From contig OZ024938.1 in NCBI GenBank assembly GCA_964017235.1, positions 56,969,816 to 57,033,815 of the forward strand: a stretch of 64,000 nt of DNA, read 5' to 3'. Positions 1-12,500 of this stretch are shown here, one piece after another; within the stretch, counting starts at the first letter, position 1, and every line of letters starts with the position of its first letter. Source of the DNA: Sabellastarte sp. h YS-2021 (taxonomy: Eukaryota; Annelida; Polychaeta; Sabellida; Sabellidae). Both the position numbers and the translations under genes were made by a program. The notes beneath the pieces were generated by a model. It made no database searches. It saw only the letters and a list, made by a program, of their open reading frames with translations, and had not been told where the DNA came from.

Positions 1-87
1 CACCCCGGAAATTGAAATTTTTAAAGTGTCCCTCGAGTTGGCCAGCTCAATACAAATTCATTTTCTGATATAAATTGAGTTTCCTGT

Positions 88-137
88 GAAAATTTCAGCC
101 AGATTGACCCACTTTAAGGGGTGTTTTGGGCTGATTT
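88..137 (+). repeat. Internal degenerate repeat of the monomer, first half-copy
   Basis: Positions 88-137 align without gaps to 438-487 at an offset of 350 bp. I count 35 of 50 identities, including shared AATTTCAG and TTTGGGCTGATTT. The offset is close to half of 682, so the monomer may descend from an ancient duplication of a unit of about 340 bp. The other parts of the two halves are too diverged for me to align. The same pair recurs in every monomer. Confidence 0.6.
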
Positions 138-361
138 GGCATTTTATGAATCTCTCGCCAACTACACTCCCTTAACCTGCACTTTGGACTAGATGTCAAT
201 TTCTCAAACAACACACTATTAAAATTCACTTCAGTGGCGACTCCTGTAGGAAACAATATGGTTTTCAACCTTGAATCTACCTTAATTGAGAATATATCAG
301 CATTTCCTGATACAGCCACCTGTGGCTGTATTTTGGCCTTCCTGGACCACATATGACGCAT
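95..361 (-). other. 88-codon open frame present in every complete satellite monomer (probably not a gene)
   Basis: Each monomer has an 88-codon minus-strand open frame starting MRHMWSRKAK and ending in KVGQSG; this is the copy-1 instance. It recurs every 682 bp and is shortened to 65 codons in copy 14 by the 2-bp deletion near 9033. In copy 74 the array junction replaces its start. I recognise no domain, signal peptide or membrane segment; the product is basic and of unremarkable composition. Its repetition follows from near-identity of the DNA, so it is not evidence of selection. The one private substitution inside it (891) is synonymous, which is too few to interpret. I regard it as a chance frame unless expression is shown. 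Confidence 0.3.
310..331. other. Perfect dyad in satellite monomer, 10-bp arms with 2-bp spacer
   Basis: Arms ATACAGCCAC (310-319) and GTGGCTGTAT (322-331) are exact reverse complements separated by CT. The dyad is present in every monomer at the same phase and could extrude as a short cruciform or hairpin. It is the strongest dyad I found in the monomer. Confidence 0.9.
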
Positions 362-364
362 ATG
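350..364. other. Paired CATATG palindromes in satellite monomer
   Basis: CATATG-ACG-CATATG: two identical 6-bp palindromes 3 bp apart, so the whole block is also an inverted repeat. It lies between two stronger dyads. Confidence 0.85.
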
Positions 365-370
365 ACACCA

Positions 371-382
371 CTGGTATACCAG
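371..382. other. 12-bp perfect palindrome in satellite monomer
   Basis: CTGGTATACCAG reads the same on both strands. It is the third dyad within 73 bp (310-382) of each monomer. Confidence 0.9.
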
Positions 383-437
383 ATGTAATCCTAAAACCTA
401 TGCAATCAGATTTAGTGCATGGCAAGTGATTTTTGGG

Positions 438-487
438 CCAAATTTCAGACTTATAGACCAATATTTTGTACTGGTTTGGGCTGATTT
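438..487 (+). repeat. Internal degenerate repeat of the monomer, second half-copy
   Basis: Partner of the block at 88-137 (35 of 50 identical, ungapped, offset 350). It begins with the shared AATTTCAG and ends with TTTGGGCTGATTT. Confidence 0.6.
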
Positions 488-534
488 ACATCTATTTTTG
501 GCTGTTTTTACAACATTTCTTGGGTGTAATAATT

Positions 535-544
535 TCTGATCAGA
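535..544. other. 10-bp palindrome next to the variable site and transposon insertion point
   Basis: TCTGATCAGA is a perfect palindrome, immediately followed by the palindrome ACATGT (544-549). The recurrent A/G site is at monomer position 551, and the transposon in copy 23 duplicated monomer positions 550-551. Confidence 0.85.
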
Positions 545-578
545 CATGTAATGCTCCAAATGCGCCTAAAATATCCTC

Positions 579-588
579 AATAATTATT
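579..588. other. 10-bp AT palindrome in satellite monomer
   Basis: AATAATTATT is self-complementary. AT palindromes are likely by chance in AT-rich DNA, so this is weaker than the GC-containing dyads. Confidence 0.7.
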
Positions 589-3500
589 AGAATAAGCATG
601 AAATTAAATGTGGGCGTCATATTGGCAATATTATGATATATTTGACATTTACCACCTGAGGGTGGGTCATAGGGCCCCCCCACACCCCGGAAATTGAAAT
701 TTTTAAAGTGTCCCTCGAGTTGGCCAGCTCAATACAAATTCATTTTCTGATATAAATTGAGTTTCCTGTGAAAATTTCAGCCAGATTGACCCACTTTAAG
801 GGGTGTTTTGGGCTGATTTGGCATTTTATGAATCTCTCGCCAACTACACTCCCTTAACCTGCACTTTGGACTAGATGTCAATTTCTCAAATAACACACTA
901 TTAAAATTCACTTCAGTGGCGACTCCTGTAGGAAACAATATGGTTTTCAACCTTGAATCTACCTTAATTGAGAATATATCAGCATTTCCTGATACAGCCA
1001 CCTGTGGCTGTATTTTGGCCTTCCTGGACCACATATGACGCATATGACACCACTGGTATACCAGATGTAATCCTAAAACCTATGCAATCAGATTTAGTGC
1101 ATGGCAAGTGATTTTTGGGCCAAATTTCAGACTTATAGACCAATATTTTGTACTGGTTTGGGCTGATTTACATCTATTTTTGGCTGTTTTTACAACATTT
1201 CTTGGGTGTAATAATTTCTGATCAGACATGTAATGCTCCAAATGCGCCTAAAATATCCTCAATAATTATTAGAATAAGCATGAAATTAAATGTGGGCTTC
1301 ATATTGGCAATATTATGATATATTTGACATTTACCACCTGAGGGTGGGTCATAGGGCCCCCCCACACCCCGGAAATTGAAATTTTTAAAGTGTCCCTCGA
1401 GTTGGCCAGCTCAATACAAATTCATTTTCTGATATAAATTGAGTTTCCTGTGAAAATTTCAGCCAGATTGACCCACTTTAAGGGGTGTTTTGGGCTGATT
1501 TGGCATTTTATGAATCTCTCGCCAACTACACTCCCTTAACCTGCACTTTGGACTAGATGTCAATTTCTCAAACAACACACTATTAAAATTCACTTCAGTG
1601 GCGACTCCTGTAGGAAACAATATGGTTTTCAACCTTGAATCTACCTTAATTGAGAATATATCAGCATTTCCTGATACAGCCACCTGTGGCTGTATTTTGG
1701 CCTTCCTGGACCACATATGACGCATATGACACCACTGGTATACCAGATGTAATCCTAAAACCTATGCAATCAGATTTAGTGCATGGCAAGTGATTTTTGG
1801 GCCAAATTTCAGACTTATAGACCAATATTTTGTACTGGTTTGGGCTGATTTACATCTATTTTTGGCTGTTTTTACAACATTTCTTGGGTGTAATAATTTC
1901 TGATCAGACATGTAGTGCTCCAAATGCGCCTAAAATATCCTCAATAATTATTAGAATAAGCATGAAATTAAATGTGGGCTTCATATTGGCAATATTATGA
2001 TATATTTGACATTTACCACCTGAGGGTGGGTCATAGGGCCCCCCCACACCCCGGAAATTGAAATTTTTAAAGTGTCCCTCGAGTTGGCCAGCTCAATACA
2101 AATTCATTTTCTGATATAAATTGAGTTTCCTGTGAAAATTTCAGCCAGATTGACCCACTTTAAGGGGTGTTTTGGGCTGATTTGGCATTTTATGAATCTC
2201 TCGCCAACTACACTCCCTTAACCTGCACTTTGGACTAGATGTCAATTTCTCAAACAACACACTATTAAAATTCACTTCAGTGGCGACTCCTGTAGGAAAC
2301 AATATGGTTTTCAACCTTGAATCTACCTTAATTGAGAATATATCAGCATTTCCTGATACAGCCACCTGTGGCTGTATTTTGGCCTTCCTGGACCACATAT
2401 GACGCATATGACACCACTGGTATACCAGATGTAATCCTAAAACCTATGCAATCAGATTTAGTGCATGGCAAGTGATTTTTGGGCCAAATTTCAGACTTAT
2501 AGACCAATATTTTGTACTGGTTTGGGCTGATTTACATCTATTTTTGGCTGTTTTTACAACATTTCTTGGGTGTAATAATTTCTGATCAGACATGTAGTGC
2601 TCCAAATGCGCCTAAAATATCCTCAATAATTATTAGAATAAGCATGAAATTAAATGTGGGCTTCATATTGGCAATATTATGATATATTTGACATTTACCA
2701 CCTGAGGGTGGGTCATAGGGCCCCCCCACACCCCGGAAATTGAAATTTTTAAAGTGTCCCTCGAGTTGGCCAGCTCAATACAAATTCATTTTCTGATATA
2801 AATTGAGTTTCCTGTGAAAATTTCAGCCAGATTGACCCACTTTAAGGGGTGTTTTGGGCTGATTTGGCATTTTATGAATCTCTCGCCAACTACACTCCCT
2901 TAACCTGCACTTTGGACTAGATGTCAATTTCTCAAACAACACACTATTAAAATTCACTTCAGTGGCGACTCCTGTAGGAAACAATATGGTTTTCAACCTT
3001 GAATCTACCTTAATTGAGAATATATCAGCATTTCCTGATACAGCCACCTGTGGCTGTATTTTGGCCTTCCTGGACCACATATGACGCATATGACACCACT
3101 GGTATACCAGATGTAATCCTAAAACCTATGCAATCAGATTTAGTGCATGGCAAGTGATTTTTGGGCCAAATTTCAGACTTATAGACCAATATTTTGTACT
3201 GGTTTGGGCTGATTTACATCTATTTTTGGCTGTTTTTACAACATTTCTTGGGTGTAATAATTTCTGATCAGACATGTAATGCTCCAAATGCGCCTAAAAT
3301 ATCCTCAATAATTATTAGAATAAGCATGAAATTAAATGTGGGCTTCATATTGGCAATATTATGATATATTTGACATTTACCACCTGAGGGTGGGTCATAG
3401 GGCCCCCCCACACCCCGGAAATTGAAATTTTTAAAGTGTCCCTCGAGTTGGCCAGCTCAATACAAATTCATTTTCTGATATAAATTGAGTTTCCTGTGAA

Positions 3501-6500
3501 AATTTCAGCCAGATTGACCCACTTTAAGGGGTGTTTTGGGCTGATTTGGCATTTTATGAATCTCTCGCCAACTACACTCCCTTAACCTGCACTTTGGACT
3601 AGATGTCAATTTCTCAAACAACACACTATTAAAATTCACTTCAGTGGCGACTCCTGTAGGAAACAATATGGTTTTCAACCTTGAATCTACCTTAATTGAG
3701 AATATATCAGCATTTCCTGATACAGCCACCTGTGGCTGTATTTTGGCCTTCCTGGACCACATATGACGCATATGACACCACTGGTATACCAGATGTAATC
3801 CTAAAACCTATGCAATCAGATTTAGTGCATGGCAAGTGATTTTTGGGCCAAATTTCAGACTTATAGACCAATATTTTGTACTGGTTTGGGCTGATTTACA
3901 TCTATTTTTGGCTGTTTTTACAACATTTCTTGGGTGTAATAATTTCTGATCAGACATGTAGTGCTCCAAATGCGCCTAAAATATCCTCAATAATTATTAG
4001 AATAAGCATGAAATTAAATGTGGGCTTCATATTGGCAATATTATGATATATTTGACATTTACCACCTGAGGGTGGGTCATAGGGCCCCCCCACACCCCGG
4101 AAATTGAAATTTTTAAAGTGTCCCTCGAGTTGGCCAGCTCAATACAAATTCATTTTCTGATATAAATTGAGTTTCCTGTGAAAATTTCAGCCAGATTGAC
4201 CCACTTTAAGGGGTGTTTTGGGCTGATTTGGCATTTTATGAATCTCTCGCCAACTACACTCCCTTAACCTGCACTTTGGACTAGATGTCAATTTCTCAAA
4301 CAACACACTATTAAAATTCACTTCAGTGGCGACTCCTGTAGGAAACAATATGGTTTTCAACCTTGAATCTACCTTAATTGAGAATATATCAGCATTTCCT
4401 GATACAGCCACCTGTGGCTGTATTTTGGCCTTCCTGGACCACATATGACGCATATGACACCACTGGTATACCAGATGTAATCCTAAAACCTATGCAATCA
4501 GATTTAGTGCATGGCAAGTGATTTTTGGGCCAAATTTCAGACTTATAGACCAATATTTTGTACTGGTTTGGGCTGATTTACATCTATTTTTGGCTGTTTT
4601 TACAACATTTCTTGGGTGTAATAATTTCTGATCAGACATGTAATGCTCCAAATGCGCCTAAAATATCCTCAATAATTATTAGAATAAGCATGAAATTAAA
4701 TGTGGGCTTCATATTGGCAATATTATGATATATTTGACATTTACCACCTGAGGGTGGGTCATAGGGCCCCCCCACACCCCGGAAATTGAAATTTTTAAAG
4801 TGTCCCTCGAGTTGGCCAGCTCAATACAAATTCATTTTCTGATATAAATTGAGTTTCCTGTGAAAATTTCAGCCAGATTGACCCACTTTAAGGGGTGTTT
4901 TGGGCTGATTTGGCATTTTATGAATCTCTCGCCAACTACACTCCCTTAACCTGCACTTTGGACTAGATGTCAATTTCTCAAACAACACACTATTAAAATT
5001 CACTTCAGTGGCGACTCCTGTAGGAAACAATATGGTTTTCAACCTTGAATCTACCTTAATTGAGAATATATCAGCATTTCCTGATACAGCCACCTGTGGC
5101 TGTATTTTGGCCTTCCTGGACCACATATGACGCATATGACACCACTGGTATACCAGATGTAATCCTAAAACCTATGCAATCAGATTTAGTGCATGGCAAG
5201 TGATTTTTGGGCCAAATTTCAGACTTATAGACCAATATTTTGTACTGGTTTGGGCTGATTTACATCTATTTTTGGCTGTTTTTACAACATTTCTTGGGTG
5301 TAATAATTTCTGATCAGACATGTAGTGCTCCAAATGCGCCTAAAATATCCTCAATAATTATTAGAATAAGCATGAAATTAAATGTGGGCTTCATATTGGC
5401 AATATTATGATATATTTGACATTTACCACCTGAGGGTGGGTCATAGGGCCCCCCCACACCCCGGAAATTGAAATTTTTAAAGTGTCCCTCGAGTTGGCCA
5501 GCTCAATACAAATTCATTTTCTGATATAAATTGAGTTTCCTGTGAAAATTTCAGCCAGATTGACCCACTTTAAGGGGTGTTTTGGGCTGATTTGGCATTT
5601 TATGAATCTCTCGCCAACTACACTCCCTTAACCTGCACTTTGGACTAGATGTCAATTTCTCAAACAACACACTATTAAAATTCACTTCAGTGGCGACTCC
5701 TGTAGGAAACAATATGGTTTTCAACCTTGAATCTACCTTAATTGAGAATATATCAGCATTTCCTGATACAGCCACCTGTGGCTGTATTTTGGCCTTCCTG
5801 GACCACATATGACGCATATGACACCACTGGTATACCAGATGTAATCCTAAAACCTATGCAATCAGATTTAGTGCATGGCAAGTGATTTTTGGGCCAAATT
5901 TCAGACTTATAGACCAATATTTTGTACTGGTTTGGGCTGATTTACATCTATTTTTGGCTGTTTTTACAACATTTCTTGGGTGTAATAATTTCTGATCAGA
6001 CATGTAATGCTCCAAATGCGCCTAAAATATCCTCAATAATTATTAGAATAAGCATGAAATTAAATGTGGGCTTCATATTGGCAATATTATGATATATTTG
6101 ACATTTACCACCTGAGGGTGGGTCATAGGGCCCCCCCACACCCCGGAAATTGAAATTTTTAAAGTGTCCCTCGAGTTGGCCAGCTCAATACAAATTCATT
6201 TTCTGATATAAATTGAGTTTCCTGTGAAAATTTCAGCCAGATTGACCCACTTTAAGGGGTGTTTTGGGCTGATTTGGCATTTTATGAATCTCTCGCCAAC
6301 TACACTCCCTTAACCTGCACTTTGGACTAGATGTCAATTTCTCAAACAACACACTATTAAAATTCACTTCAGTGGCGACTCCTGTAGGAAACAATATGGT
6401 TTTCAACCTTGAATCTACCTTAATTGAGAATATATCAGCATTTCCTGATACAGCCACCTGTGGCTGTATTTTGGCCTTCCTGGACCACATATGACGCATA

Positions 6501-8866
6501 TGACACCACTGGTATACCAGATGTAATCCTAAAACCTATGCAATCAGATTTAGTGCATGGCAAGTGATTTTTGGGCCAAATTTCAGACTTATAGACCAAT
6601 ATTTTGTACTGGTTTGGGCTGATTTACATCTATTTTTGGCTGTTTTTACAACATTTCTTGGGTGTAATAATTTCTGATCAGACATGTAGTGCTCCAAATG
6701 CGCCTAAAATATCCTCAATAATTATTAGAATAAGCATGAAATTAAATGTGGGCTTCATATTGGCAATATTATGATATATTTGACATTTACCACCTGAGGG
6801 TGGGTCATAGGGCCCCCCCACACCCCGGAAATTGAAATTTTTAAAGTGTCCCTCGAGTTGGCCAGCTCAATACAAATTCATTTTCTGATATAAATTGAGT
6901 TTCCTGTGAAAATTTCAGCCAGATTGACCCACTTTAAGGGGTGTTTTGGGCTGATTTGGCATTTTATGAATCTCTCGCCAACTACACTCCCTTAACCTGC
7001 ACTTTGGACTAGATGTCAATTTCTCAAACAACACACTATTAAAATTCACTTCAGTGGCGACTCCTGTAGGAAACAATATGGTTTTCAACCTTGAATCTAC
7101 CTTAATTGAGAATATATCAGCATTTCCTGATACAGCCACCTGTGGCTGTATTTTGGCCTTCCTGGACCACATATGACGCATATGACACCACTGGTATACC
7201 AGATGTAATCCTAAAACCTATGCAATCAGATTTAGTGCATGGCAAGTGATTTTTGGGCCAAATTTCAGACTTATAGACCAATATTTTGTACTGGTTTGGG
7301 CTGATTTACATCTATTTTTGGCTGTTTTTACAACATTTCTTGGGTGTAATAATTTCTGATCAGACATGTAATGCTCCAAATGCGCCTAAAATATCCTCAA
7401 TAATTATTAGAATAAGCATGAAATTAAATGTGGGCTTCATATTGGCAATATTATGATATATTTGACATTTACCACCTGAGGGTGGGTCATAGGGCCCCCC
7501 CACACCCCGGAAATTGAAATTTTTAAAGTGTCCCTCGAGTTGGCCAGCTCAATACAAATTCATTTTCTGATATAAATTGAGTTTCCTGTGAAAATTTCAG
7601 CCAGATTGACCCACTTTAAGGGGTGTTTTGGGCTGATTTGGCATTTTATGAATCTCTCGCCAACTACACTCCCTTAACCTGCACTTTGGACTAGATGTCA
7701 ATTTCTCAAACAACACACTATTAAAATTCACTTCAGTGGCGACTCCTGTAGGAAACAATATGGTTTTCAACCTTGAATCTACCTTAATTGAGAATATATC
7801 AGCATTTCCTGATACAGCCACCTGTGGCTGTATTTTGGCCTTCCTGGACCACATATGACGCATATGACACCACTGGTATACCAGATGTAATCCTAAAACC
7901 TATGCAATCAGATTTAGTGCATGGCAAGTGATTTTTGGGCCAAATTTCAGACTTATAGACCAATATTTTGTACTGGTTTGGGCTGATTTACATCTATTTT
8001 TGGCTGTTTTTACAACATTTCTTGGGTGTAATAATTTCTGATCAGACATGTAATGCTCCAAATGCGCCTAAAATATCCTCAATAATTATTAGAATAAGCA
8101 TGAAATTAAATGTGGGCTTCATATTGGCAATATTATGATATATTTGACATTTACCACCTGAGGGTGGGTCATAGGGCCCCCCCACACCCCGGAAATTGAA
8201 ATTTTTAAAGTGTCCCTCGAGTTGGCCAGCTCAATACAAATTCATTTTCTGATATAAATTGAGTTTCCTGTGAAAATTTCAGCCAGATTGACCCACTTTA
8301 AGGGGTGTTTTGGGCTGATTTGGCATTTTATGAATCTCTCGCCAACTACACTCCCTTAACCTGCACTTTGGACTAGATGTCAATTTCTCAAACAACACAC
8401 TATTAAAATTCACTTCAGTGGCGACTCCTGTAGGAAACAATATGGTTTTCAACCTTGAATCTACCTTAATTGAGAATATATCAGCATTTCCTGATACAGC
8501 CACCTGTGGCTGTATTTTGGCCTTCCTGGACCACATATGACGCATATGACACCACTGGTATACCAGATGTAATCCTAAAACCTATGCAATCAGATTTAGT
8601 GCATGGCAAGTGATTTTTGGGCCAAATTTCAGACTTATAGACCAATATTTTGTACTGGTTTGGGCTGATTTACATCTATTTTTGGCTGTTTTTACAACAT
8701 TTCTTGGGTGTAATAATTTCTGATCAGACATGTAATGCTCCAAATGCGCCTAAAATATCCTCAATAATTATTAGAATAAGCATGAAATTAAATGTGGGCT
8801 TCATATTGGCAATATTATGATATATTTGACATTTACCACCTGAGGGTGGGTCATAGGGCCCCCCCA

Positions 8867-9546
8867 CACCCCGGAAATTGAAATTTTTAAAGTGTCCCTC
8901 GAGTTGGCCAGCTCAATACAAATTCATTTTCTGATATAAATTGAGTTTCCTGTGAAAATTTCAGCCAGATTGACCCACTTTAAGGGGTGTTTTGGGCTGA
9001 TTTGGCATTTTATGAATCTCTCGCCAACTACACCCTTAACCTGCACTTTGGACTAGATGTCAATTTCTCAAACAACACACTATTAAAATTCACTTCAGTG
9101 GCGACTCCTGTAGGAAACAATATGGTTTTCAACCTTGAATCTACCTTAATTGAGAATATATCAGCATTTCCTGATACAGCCACCTGTGGCTGTATTTTGG
9201 CCTTCCTGGACCACATATGACGCATATGACACCACTGGTATACCAGATGTAATCCTAAAACCTATGCAATCAGATTTAGTGCATGGCAAGTGATTTTTGG
9301 GCCAAATTTCAGACTTATAGACCAATATTTTGTACTGGTTTGGGCTGATTTACATCTATTTTTGGCTGTTTTTACAACATTTCTTGGGTGTAATAATTTC
9401 TGATCAGACATGTAATGCTCCAAATGCGCCTAAAATATCCTCAATAATTATTAGAATAAGCATGAAATTAAATGTGGGCTTCATATTGGCAATATTATGA
9501 TATATTTGACATTTACCACCTGAGGGTGGGTCATAGGGCCCCCCCA
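8867..9546. repeat. Satellite copy 14, the 680-bp length variant
   Basis: The only complete copy with a length change. A TC dinucleotide is missing in the run after CCAACTACA (near 9033), where other copies read CACTCCCTTAAC. The deletion shifts the 88-codon open frame of this copy and opens a spurious plus-strand frame. Neighbouring copies on both sides are full length, so the variant has not spread. Confidence 0.9.
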
Positions 9547-12500
9547 CACCCCGGAAATTGAAATTTTTAAAGTGTCCCTCGAGTTGGCCAGCTCAATACA
9601 AATTCATTTTCTGATATAAATTGAGTTTCCTGTGAAAATTTCAGCCAGATTGACCCACTTTAAGGGGTGTTTTGGGCTGATTTGGCATTTTATGAATCTC
9701 TCGCCAACTACACTCCCTTAACCTGCACTTTGGACTAGATGTCAATTTCTCAAACAACACACTATTAAAATTCACTTCAGTGGCGACTCCTGTAGGAAAC
9801 AATATGGTTTTCAACCTTGAATCTACCTTAATTGAGAATATATCAGCATTTCCTGATACAGCCACCTGTGGCTGTATTTTGGCCTTCCTGGACCACATAT
9901 GACGCATATGACACCACTGGTATACCAGATGTAATCCTAAAACCTATGCAATCAGATTTAGTGCATGGCAAGTGATTTTTGGGCCAAATTTCAGACTTAT
10001 AGACCAATATTTTGTACTGGTTTGGGCTGATTTACATCTATTTTTGGCTGTTTTTACAACATTTCTTGGGTGTAATAATTTCTGATCAGACATGTAATGC
10101 TCCAAATGCGCCTAAAATATCCTCAATAATTATTAGAATAAGCATGAAATTAAATGTGGGCTTCATATTGGCAATATTATGATATATTTGACATTTACCA
10201 CCTGAGGGTGGGTCATAGGGCCCCCCCACACCCCGGAAATTGAAATTTTTAAAGTGTCCCTCGAGTTGGCCAGCTCAATACAAATTCATTTTCTGATATA
10301 AATTGAGTTTCCTGTGAAAATTTCAGCCAGATTGACCCACTTTAAGGGGTGTTTTGGGCTGATTTGGCATTTTATGAATCTCTCGCCAACTACACTCCCT
10401 TAACCTGCACTTTGGACTAGATGTCAATTTCTCAAACAACACACTATTAAAATTCACTTCAGTGGCGACTCCTGTAGGAAACAATATGGTTTTCAACCTT
10501 GAATCTACCTTAATTGAGAATATATCAGCATTTCCTGATACAGCCACCTGTGGCTGTATTTTGGCCTTCCTGGACCACATATGACGCATATGACACCACT
10601 GGTATACCAGATGTAATCCTAAAACCTATGCAATCAGATTTAGTGCATGGCAAGTGATTTTTGGGCCAAATTTCAGACTTATAGACCAATATTTTGTACT
10701 GGTTTGGGCTGATTTACATCTATTTTTGGCTGTTTTTACAACATTTCTTGGGTGTAATAATTTCTGATCAGACATGTAATGCTCCAAATGCGCCTAAAAT
10801 ATCCTCAATAATTATTAGAATAAGCATGAAATTAAATGTGGGCTTCATATTGGCAATATTATGATATATTTGACATTTACCACCTGAGGGTGGGTCATAG
10901 GGCCCCCCCACACCCCGGAAATTGAAATTTTTAAAGTGTCCCTCGAGTTGGCCAGCTCAATACAAATTCATTTTCTGATATAAATTGAGTTTCCTGTGAA
11001 AATTTCAGCCAGATTGACCCACTTTAAGGGGTGTTTTGGGCTGATTTGGCATTTTATGAATCTCTCGCCAACTACACTCCCTTAACCTGCACTTTGGACT
11101 AGATGTCAATTTCTCAAACAACACACTATTAAAATTCACTTCAGTGGCGACTCCTGTAGGAAACAATATGGTTTTCAACCTTGAATCTACCTTAATTGAG
11201 AATATATCAGCATTTCCTGATACAGCCACCTGTGGCTGTATTTTGGCCTTCCTGGACCACATATGACGCATATGACACCACTGGTATACCAGATGTAATC
11301 CTAAAACCTATGCAATCAGATTTAGTGCATGGCAAGTGATTTTTGGGCCAAATTTCAGACTTATAGACCAATATTTTGTACTGGTTTGGGCTGATTTACA
11401 TCTATTTTTGGCTGTTTTTGCAACATTTCTTGGGTGTAATAATTTCTGATCAGACATGTAATGCTCCAAATGCGCCTAAAATATCCTCAATAATTATTAG
11501 AATAAGCATGAAATTAAATGTGGGCTTCATATTGGCAATATTATGATATATTTGACATTTACCACCTGAGGGTGGGTCATAGGGCCCCCCCACACCCCGG
11601 AAATTGAAATTTTTAAAGTGTCCCTCGAGTTGGCCAGCTCAATACAAATTCATTTTCTGATATAAATTGAGTTTCCTGTGAAAATTTCAGCCAGATTGAC
11701 CCACTTTAAGGGGTGTTTTGGGCTGATTTGGCATTTTATGAATCTCTCGCCAACTACACTCCCTTAACCTGCACTTTGGACTAGATGTCAATTTCTCAAA
11801 CAACACACTATTAAAATTCACTTCAGTGGCGACTCCTGTAGGAAACAATATGGTTTTCAACCTTGAATCTACCTTAATTGAGAATATATCAGCATTTCCT
11901 GATACAGCCACCTGTGGCTGTATTTTGGCCTTCCTGGACCACATATGACGCATATGACACCACTGGTATACCAGATGTAATCCTAAAACCTATGCAATCA
12001 GATTTAGTGCATGGCAAGTGATTTTTGGGCCAAATTTCAGACTTATAGACCAATATTTTGTACTGGTTTGGGCTGATTTACATCTATTTTTGGCTGTTTT
12101 TACAACATTTCTTGGGTGTAATAATTTCTGATCAGACATGTAATGCTCCAAATGCGCCTAAAATATCCTCAATAATTATTAGAATAAGCATGAAATTAAA
12201 TGTGGGCTTCATATTGGCAATATTATGATATATTTGACATTTACCACCTGAGGGTGGGTCATAGGGCCCCCCCACACCCCGGAAATTGAAATTTTTAAAG
12301 TGTCCCTCGAGTTGGCCAGCTCAATACAAATTCATTTTCTGATATAAATTGAGTTTCCTGTGAAAATTTCAGCCAGATTGACCCACTTTAAGGGGTGTTT
12401 TGGGCTGATTTGGCATTTTATGAATCTCTCGCCAACTACACTCCCTTAACCTGCACTTTGGACTAGATGTCAATTTCTCAAACAACACACTATTAAAATT

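Noticed and set aside
8987..9220. Plus-strand open frame of 77 codons in satellite copy 14
   Set aside because: It exists only because of the 2-bp deletion in that copy; all other copies lack it.
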